Shown one piece after another: positions 58,878 to 64,000 of a stretch of DNA of 64,000 nt. The translations under genes and the position numbers were made by a program. This DNA is from Microsaccharimonas sp964523145 (GTDB lineage Bacteria > Patescibacteriota > Saccharimonadia > Saccharimonadales > Saccharimonadaceae). The stretch is from positions 32,812 to 96,811 of the forward strand of contig CAZFYB010000003.1 of NCBI GenBank assembly GCA_964523145.1, in the 5' to 3' direction. The first letter of the stretch is position 1. The number at the start of each line of letters is the position of its first letter. The notes beneath the pieces are model-generated. The model had not been told where the DNA came from, did not search any database, and saw only the letters and a program-made list of their open reading frames with translations.

Positions 58878-61355
58878 ATGCGGTGGGCATTTGTTTGGTG
58901 TGTGAAAATTATTGTCATAAGTGTGTTGTTTTCCCTTTTGAACGCTGTGTCTAGTTACGCATGGTCAGCTTCTGAATATCCAAGTTTAGATTGGCAGAGC
59001 ACAGAGATGCCGACAGATATGGCCTGTGAAGGGGTGACGCAAACGATCTTTGTTCATGGTGAGGGGAGTATCCGTGCTTGTGTAATGGGCCAGTCCACCA
59101 AAGTTGCAATGTATTACGCAGCCAGTGGCTCGGGTATAGCGGCTGCGATTAGCTTCCCCTTTGATTCACAATTTTATGGATTTGATGCCTGTGGGGGAAT
59201 GTGGGGGTGTGTTTATAGCGATAAAACCGACACCTTAATGCAGTATTCCTGGGCAGCAAATAACGGCTATGCTGCTGAAATTTATAAATCTATATCATTG
59301 CATCTTTACAGCTATATCAATAGCAATAATGGGGGTATTCGCTATGGGCTCAGTAGTATGGCTGATTTGCGCTTAGAACACCCAAACGGTACTTTGCTGC
59401 CTGCCGAAGCGCTCGCGAGCTCGGAAAACGGGCAGTGGCTAGCCGTTGAGACTAAATATTATGGGGTGTTTTTGATCGAGGTAGAGACCTTGCATATCAG
59501 ACGGGTTATTGCGCCGGGGTTTTCTTATTCACCGGGTACGTATCCGGCCGTTGAGCTTGCCGTATCTAATAAAGGCGATATGGTAGCGATCATGGGTAGT
59601 AGGGTAGGGATAAGCCTTGTCATTGTCGATCAAACGTGTGGTGATTCGCCTTCGTATGGCATGCAAACCTACTACTACGGGGCGGTCACCCCTTGTGGAT
59701 ATGTCCCTATTGACCTTGAAGCTATAACTCCGCGGCTTAATTGGGCATCGTATGTAAAGTTTAGTAATTTGGGGGATCGACTCAGTTTTATTACGAGTTC
59801 GTTTGATGGCTATTACCGCAAGGTGACGCTTACTTCAAACGACCGATTGGCTTTGGTGCGAAAATATCTTGCCTTGGGTGATTCATTTAGCAGTGGTGAA
59901 GGTGAAACGGACGATAGTTGGTATATCGGTGGTGGTGATAATGCCTGTCATGTGAGTCGGCGATCATATCCATTTTTACTAGGAGCGGTTTGGAAACTTG
60001 ATACAAAAAGTGTTGCTTGCTCAGGGTCGACTATAAAAAATACTATACTGTCGAACGGGGAGGTTAATTCGCCGTTATCGGTGCTCTCGGATTTAAACCC
60101 TCAATTTGTAAGTGTTGGTATTGGCGGTAATGATGCGGGGTTGATGGGGAAGCTCAATACTTGCGTGGCACCGGGAACTTGCGGCTGGGCGGCGAGCAGT
60201 TCAGCTCGAGCTCAAACGGCTCGCGAGATTGGTGCGCTATACGGAACTTTAAGGGCATTTTACGATCAAGTGTTAGCGAGAACAGACGGAAAGATTTTCG
60301 TAGTGGGGTACCCGCAAATTATCTCAAAGCAAAGTGTTTGCCTGTCAGGAGTGGGGTTATTGCTTGATGCAACAGAACGAGAGTTTATTTACGAAGGTAT
60401 CCGTTATTTAAACCAGGTGATGAAAGCCGCAGCTCTAGATTCTGCTGTTGAGTATATTGATGTTGAACATGCCTTTACAGGGGTTGAATTATGTTCACTG
60501 ACTGGTACCTCTGTGATGAATGGTGTCCGCTTCGGTGATGATATGAGCCCTATAGCAGCCCTACCCACACTATCGATTATTGGTGCGGAATCTTTTCACC
60601 CTAAATCTAGTGGGCATGAATTACTGAGTAGAGTAATTACAGCTACCTATGTATACCCCGAAGATATTCAGAACTGTCAGGGGTGCGCTTCGAGCCTTGG
60701 CCTCCCTCAACCAAACTCGTATTGGTCGAACTCAACTACGAGTACTGGGCCAATACAGTCTTTTGGTGGGTTTATTGACCAAGTTACATGGCGAACCAAA
60801 CAAGCTTTACAGCTTATGCTCCCAAAAGTTTCGTTTATGCCACACTCTGAAGTGAGAGTAGAGGTGCATTCAACCCCAATAACTATCGGGACATATACTG
60901 CAGACGATCAAGGAGGATTATTAGTTGATCAGATGAGTGTACCGAGCGAGCTTGAAAACGGATATCATACAGTGCATGTGTATGGCACTTCATTTGCTGG
61001 CCAACTCATTGATTATTATGATTTTGTCGCAAAAGGGGTTGAGCCGATTCCTGCGACTAGCGAGCCAGCTACGCATAGCCAAAATACTACTTTAAGTAGT
61101 ACACCGAATCATTTGCTGGCGAACTCAATTGATAGGAGCGATACTCCTTTATCGCAGGCTAACGTACGGGGGTTCGCAGTTGAAAATACGGTGCCTGAAG
61201 TACTTTCATCGCCACACTCTATTCTCGAAAAGATTGATAAGCGCTTATTGCCCCTAGTTATCGCTTTCGCAGGACTGTCGTTTATCTTATTGTTGATAAT
61301 TGTGGTCTTACTTATACGTCATCATATAAAAATACGCCGCCTGTTGAGCGGATAG
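58878..61355 (+). CDS. Secreted SGNH/GDSL-type hydrolase with C-terminal anchor
   Basis: 825 residues. After a signal peptide (to about 28) there is a domain of about 300 residues with WD-like beta patterns of unknown role. The SGNH hydrolase domain has GDSFSSGEG with catalytic S336, GGND at 416-419, and ESFHPKSSGH with H574, where E replaces the usual Asp of DxxH. A linker is followed by a membrane helix near 795-818 and a short basic tail, leaving the enzyme anchored. It probably removes acyl groups from sugars or lipids at the surface. A strong AGGAGG precedes the ATG. Confidence 0.85.
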   Translation: MRWAFVWCVKIIVISVLFSLLNAVSSYAWSASEYPSLDWQSTEMPTDMACEGVTQTIFVHGEGSIRACVMGQSTKVAMYYAASGSGIAAAISFPFDSQFYGFDACGGMWGCVYSDKTDTLMQYSWAANNGYAAEIYKSISLHLYSYINSNNGGIRYGLSSMADLRLEHPNGTLLPAEALASSENGQWLAVETKYYGVFLIEVETLHIRRVIAPGFSYSPGTYPAVELAVSNKGDMVAIMGSRVGISLVIVDQTCGDSPSYGMQTYYYGAVTPCGYVPIDLEAITPRLNWASYVKFSNLGDRLSFITSSFDGYYRKVTLTSNDRLALVRKYLALGDSFSSGEGETDDSWYIGGGDNACHVSRRSYPFLLGAVWKLDTKSVACSGSTIKNTILSNGEVNSPLSVLSDLNPQFVSVGIGGNDAGLMGKLNTCVAPGTCGWAASSSARAQTAREIGALYGTLRAFYDQVLARTDGKIFVVGYPQIISKQSVCLSGVGLLLDATEREFIYEGIRYLNQVMKAAALDSAVEYIDVEHAFTGVELCSLTGTSVMNGVRFGDDMSPIAALPTLSIIGAESFHPKSSGHELLSRVITATYVYPEDIQNCQGCASSLGLPQPNSYWSNSTTSTGPIQSFGGFIDQVTWRTKQALQLMLPKVSFMPHSEVRVEVHSTPITIGTYTADDQGGLLVDQMSVPSELENGYHTVHVYGTSFAGQLIDYYDFVAKGVEPIPATSEPATHSQNTTLSSTPNHLLANSIDRSDTPLSQANVRGFAVENTVPEVLSSPHSILEKIDKRLLPLVIAFAGLSFILLLIIVVLLIRHHIKIRRLLSG

Positions 61356-61356
61356 G

Positions 61357-61362
61357 TATAAT
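61357..61362 (+). promoter_or_regulatory. murE-like gene -10 box TATAAT, leaderless
   Basis: TATAAT lies 2 bases after the previous stop codon and 7 bases before the ATG at 61370. Confidence 0.6.
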
Positions 61363-61369
61363 GGGGTAT

Positions 61370-62710
61370 ATGAATATTCGACGTGTTGTGAAGAAAATGA
61401 TCCCTACTGGTGTATTTGAAGCTATTGAACCAACCGGCCATCTTGCCGAAGCTGTACTTGCCAACTTTAGGTATGGATTTCCCGCCCGCAAATTAAGGGT
61501 TATTGGTGTGACGGGAACGAATGGCAAGACAACGACATCAATGATGATCCAAAAAATGCTCCACGAAGCAGGTTATAAAGTTGCACTTTCTACAACAGTT
61601 GCTTATGGTGTGGGAAATGAGATAACTTCTCAGGCGGAGCATATCACCACCGCACAAGTAGGTGTTTTGCAAAAACGATTAAAAGGTTTTGTTGAAGCTG
61701 GCGCTGAATGGGCAGTGATTGAAACATCGAGTCATGGCCTTGCGCAGCATCGAGTATGGGGAATACCATACGAAATTGCTGTAATGACCAACATTACTCA
61801 TGATCATCTTGATTATCACCGTACGTTTGAGCGATACCTTGAAGCAAAGACCCGCTTATTTAAGCTGGCCAACAAGCATGGTATGCGGTTTGGGGTAGCG
61901 AATGCTGATGATCCAAACGCTCAGGCATTTCTAAAGTATGTTGCAAATAAAGCAACATACGGCATAAAAAAAGGTGAGTTACGCGCAAAAAATATTGAAC
62001 TTAAGTCGGATCACTCTACTTTTGATGCGGTAGTTGGAGATGATACTTACAAGATTAAGGTGAATATCCCCGGCGAATTTAACGTGAGCAATGCATTAGC
62101 AGCCGTTTCGGTAGGACGAAAAATGGGCTTATCAAAAACCGAGATTGAAAAGGGTATAGCAGCTTTGAAAACAGTAGAAGGTCGTATGAATATTATTGAT
62201 GCCGGCCAAAAGTTTAAGGTTATTGTTGATTTCGCTAGCACCCCGGATGGTTTTGAAAAATTCTTTACCAGTATGCGGCCATTAGTGAAAGGTAAGCTTA
62301 TTGCCGTATTTGGTTCAGCTGGGCGCCGCGATGCTTCGAAACGATCAGAGCAGGGTGCGATTGCAGCGAAATATGCGGATACGCTTGTACTTACCGAAGA
62401 GGATGATCGTGATGAGGACGGCGCTGCTATTTTAGCCGAGATTGCCGCTGGTGCACAAAAACAAGGTAAAACCGAAAAGTCCGACATGTTTTTAGTACAA
62501 GATCGTGAAGAAGCAATTGGTTTTGCGATGACACTCATAACGAGCCCTGATGATGTCGTAGTGCTACTGGGAAAAGGGCACGAAAAAACCATCGAACGAG
62601 CCGATGGCGTTTATCCGTGGAATGAAGCTGATGTCGCAAGGGCCGCATTAGAAACCTTATCAGAACGAGCTAAGCGAAACAAAGCTGCGAAAAAATCAGT
62701 CAAGCGTTAG
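61370..62710 (+). CDS. murE: MurE-like Mur ligase without N-terminal domain
   Basis: 446 residues. The ATP-binding motif TGTNGKTTT is at 48-56, about 60 residues earlier than in standard MurE, so the UDP-MurNAc-binding first domain is reduced to a stub. The central domain has ITHDHLDYH and the C-terminal domain LGKGHE. In the place of the amino-acid selecting DNPR motif stands EDDR (344-347), so its added residue may not be diaminopimelate. A basic C-tail follows. It could add the third amino acid to the stem peptide or act on a related substrate. Confidence 0.85.
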   Translation: MNIRRVVKKMIPTGVFEAIEPTGHLAEAVLANFRYGFPARKLRVIGVTGTNGKTTTSMMIQKMLHEAGYKVALSTTVAYGVGNEITSQAEHITTAQVGVLQKRLKGFVEAGAEWAVIETSSHGLAQHRVWGIPYEIAVMTNITHDHLDYHRTFERYLEAKTRLFKLANKHGMRFGVANADDPNAQAFLKYVANKATYGIKKGELRAKNIELKSDHSTFDAVVGDDTYKIKVNIPGEFNVSNALAAVSVGRKMGLSKTEIEKGIAALKTVEGRMNIIDAGQKFKVIVDFASTPDGFEKFFTSMRPLVKGKLIAVFGSAGRRDASKRSEQGAIAAKYADTLVLTEEDDRDEDGAAILAEIAAGAQKQGKTEKSDMFLVQDREEAIGFAMTLITSPDDVVVLLGKGHEKTIERADGVYPWNEADVARAALETLSERAKRNKAAKKSVKR

Positions 62711-63565
62711 GGTGGTGCAGCGAATATATCCGCCACCTTTCGCTAGTTCAGCGATTTCGGGAGTGATAACTTTCAAGCCTTTAGCCTCGAGTTTTGCAGT
62801 GAACTGTGGTGCATGTGCACTCATAATAACTGTTTCACCAGTTGAAACGAGGTTTGCGGCAAAAGCGTGCTGAGCCTCATCAAGCGAGAGGGTGATTTTA
62901 TCAACTTCGTTAAACTGCGCTAACGTTTCTTGGCTTTGTTCGGTAAAAGCCTCGGGGCAATAAGCAATTAAGCCTTTTGAATGCTCCGTTGGGCCTTTGA
63001 TGACTGATAGCGCCAGGTCAATGTCATAAAAGAAACTATCTTCCCAGCCAGATACAGGGTTAATAACTGGTTTTCCTTGCTCATCGCGTTGAGGGATAGT
63101 CTCTAATTGAATGCGAGTGTAACCTAGTGTGTCAGCAGCGAACTCTTGGGCGGCTTCATCACTTCGATACCCTTTGCCACAAAATAAGTAATCACCGCAA
63201 GCTAGAGCATCACCTTGGCCGCTAAAACGTAAGCCTTCGGGAACTTCAAGAACTTTTTTGCCAAGTTTTAATAGAGTTTCCTTAGCGACTTGTTCTTCGG
63301 CCCTTCGTACATTCGGTAAGCGAGCAAGAATAGCCTGTTCACCCCTCACTAAAGCCCAGTTTGCGGTGTATACGCCATCTTGGCTATCAATAGGTGAGTC
63401 GATAGAAAGTACTTTCACCCCGGCAGCCCCAAGAGCGGCACGAATTGAAATGTGCTCCGCCTGAGCTGTGACAGTATTGGTTTCAGGATCACCATAATAA
63501 GGGTTAATTGCTTCAAGGGCGCTAAAATGCAGGGCGTCAGACATCAGTACGGTACGGTTAATCAT
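62696..63565 (-). CDS. Amidinotransferase/DDAH-fold guanidine-modifying protein
   Basis: 289 residues in the pentein fold: DGVYTANWALV at 63-73, GQGDAL at 116-121, and the C-terminal catalytic cysteine C283 in GGYIRCTTLTLD. The histidine expected in the family's FYHLD-type motif is replaced: the sequence reads FFYDID (178-183) with D181 there. It may hydrolyse a guanidine compound such as methylarginine, citrulline or arginine, or be a non-standard relative. It converges with the murE-like gene by a 15-base overlap. Confidence 0.83.
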   Translation of the reverse strand: MINRTVLMSDALHFSALEAINPYYGDPETNTVTAQAEHISIRAALGAAGVKVLSIDSPIDSQDGVYTANWALVRGEQAILARLPNVRRAEEQVAKETLLKLGKKVLEVPEGLRFSGQGDALACGDYLFCGKGYRSDEAAQEFAADTLGYTRIQLETIPQRDEQGKPVINPVSGWEDSFFYDIDLALSVIKGPTEHSKGLIAYCPEAFTEQSQETLAQFNEVDKITLSLDEAQHAFAANLVSTGETVIMSAHAPQFTAKLEAKGLKVITPEIAELAKGGGYIRCTTLTLD

Positions 63566-63576
63566 GGTCTTCCAGT

Positions 63577-64000
63577 CTAGTAGTAGTAATCTTTGGTTCG
63601 TGTGTAGTATAGCTTACGGTGAATGCGTTCGCCAATTTTTTTCCAGGCGGCATGCTTGGGTTTTGAGATGACATAGTCATAGCATCCAATAAAATCGGTG
63701 ACCTCTTTATTAAAGGCTGTCTTGAACATACCTACACCGTGGTGTGGATGTTCGGGATTGTTGATTTCTTCTGAAGGAGGGGAGCCGCAAAAATCATGTA
63801 TAACTACGCCACGCGATTTCGCCCACTCAATAATGCGCCACTGTAAAAGGTGACTTGCGCCATATGCGGTGCGTTTACGTACCGAAGCTCCATCCTTATA
63901 GGTACTTTTTTTGCCGAATGTCATTGCATAAGCACCGGCAACAACTTCGCCCTCAAATTCTTCCAAAGAAACAACCTCCAGCCCCGCCATAGTCAGCTTA
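63577..64000 (-). CDS. FemAB-family transferase, C-terminal part
   Basis: The frame is open to the right edge, so the 5' part lies outside the window; at least 140 residues are visible. The stretch AGAYAMTFGKKSTYKDGASV, with HDFCGSPPSEE and GMFKTAF following, matches the second GNAT-like domain of FemAB enzymes. It resembles the same part of the FemAB protein at 56673 but is not a copy. It is read in the same direction as the amidinotransferase-fold gene and lies 11 bases upstream of it. Confidence 0.85.
   Translation of the reverse strand, partial: KLTMAGLEVVSLEEFEGEVVAGAYAMTFGKKSTYKDGASVRKRTAYGASHLLQWRIIEWAKSRGVVIHDFCGSPPSEEINNPEHPHHGVGMFKTAFNKEVTDFIGCYDYVISKPKHAAWKKIGERIHRKLYYTRTKDYYY

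Noticed and set aside
1..64000. UGA recoding as glycine (Gracilibacteria/SR1 code)
   Set aside because: TGA ends comF and rlmH at the positions where homologues stop, and no conserved gene has an internal TGA.

Overview
The window looks like a chromosomal segment from a Candidatus Saccharibacteria (TM7) or closely related Patescibacteria genome; that placement is inference from gene content, since no 16S is present. UGA reads as an ordinary stop (for example at the ends of comF and rlmH), which argues against the recoded Gracilibacteria/SR1 lineages. Genes are packed tightly, many overlap by 1-29 bases, no stretch longer than 300 bases lacks a gene, and no insertion sequence, prophage or CRISPR array was seen.

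Region 1 (1-22365) is a surface-glycan and envelope cluster: membrane glycosyltransferase-like proteins, GT2 and GT4 glycosyltransferases, a GtrB/GtrA-type pair, a CapD/PglF-type dehydratase, an NAD-dependent sugar epimerase/reductase, a 1086-residue methyltransferase-GT2-GT4 fusion, and a Wzm/Wzt-type ABC exporter. Two secreted proteins, one with five Ig-like repeats, sit inside it. The exporter operon (minus strand, 17590 to 10023) and a glycosyltransferase operon (plus strand, 17648 to 22365) diverge from one short promoter region.

Region 2 (22362-28445) is the replication origin: khpB/jag-like, yidC, rnpA and rpmH run leftward and dnaA, dnaN and recF rightward, with DnaA boxes on both sides of dnaA.

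Region 3 (28442-43975, plus 47626-48024) is a type IV secretion-like apparatus. A minus-strand operon encodes two anchored proteins, a lysozyme/C39-like wall hydrolase, a 1002-residue membrane protein ending in an M15-type carboxypeptidase domain, a VirB4 ATPase split into two cistrons, a PrgI-like protein, a VirB6-like polytopic protein and a membrane-anchored protein. Divergently, five short VirB2-like pilin paralogues follow each other, and a sixth lies 3.6 kb away. VirB8/9/10 and a VirD4 coupling protein are not in the window.

Region 4 (44094-53650) mixes hsp20, comF, four type IV prepilin-like genes, three tRNA-Ser genes (UGA, GCU, CGA), a tRNA-Arg with anticodon GCG, a zincin-like protein, a flavin reductase-like protein, a HIT protein and rlmH. 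Region 5 (53716-64000) holds valS, tsaD, two FemAB-family genes, a secreted SGNH-type hydrolase, a MurE-like ligase without its usual N-terminal domain, and an amidinotransferase-fold enzyme.

A theme across the window is promoter placement. Many first genes of transcription units have a good -10 hexamer only 6-10 bases before the start codon and no Shine-Dalgarno sequence, which predicts leaderless mRNAs. Internal operon genes often carry clear GGAGG-type sites. The parts fit an episymbiont whose surface glycans, pili and secretion apparatus meet a host cell, but that lifestyle is inferred from the lineage, not seen in the sequence.
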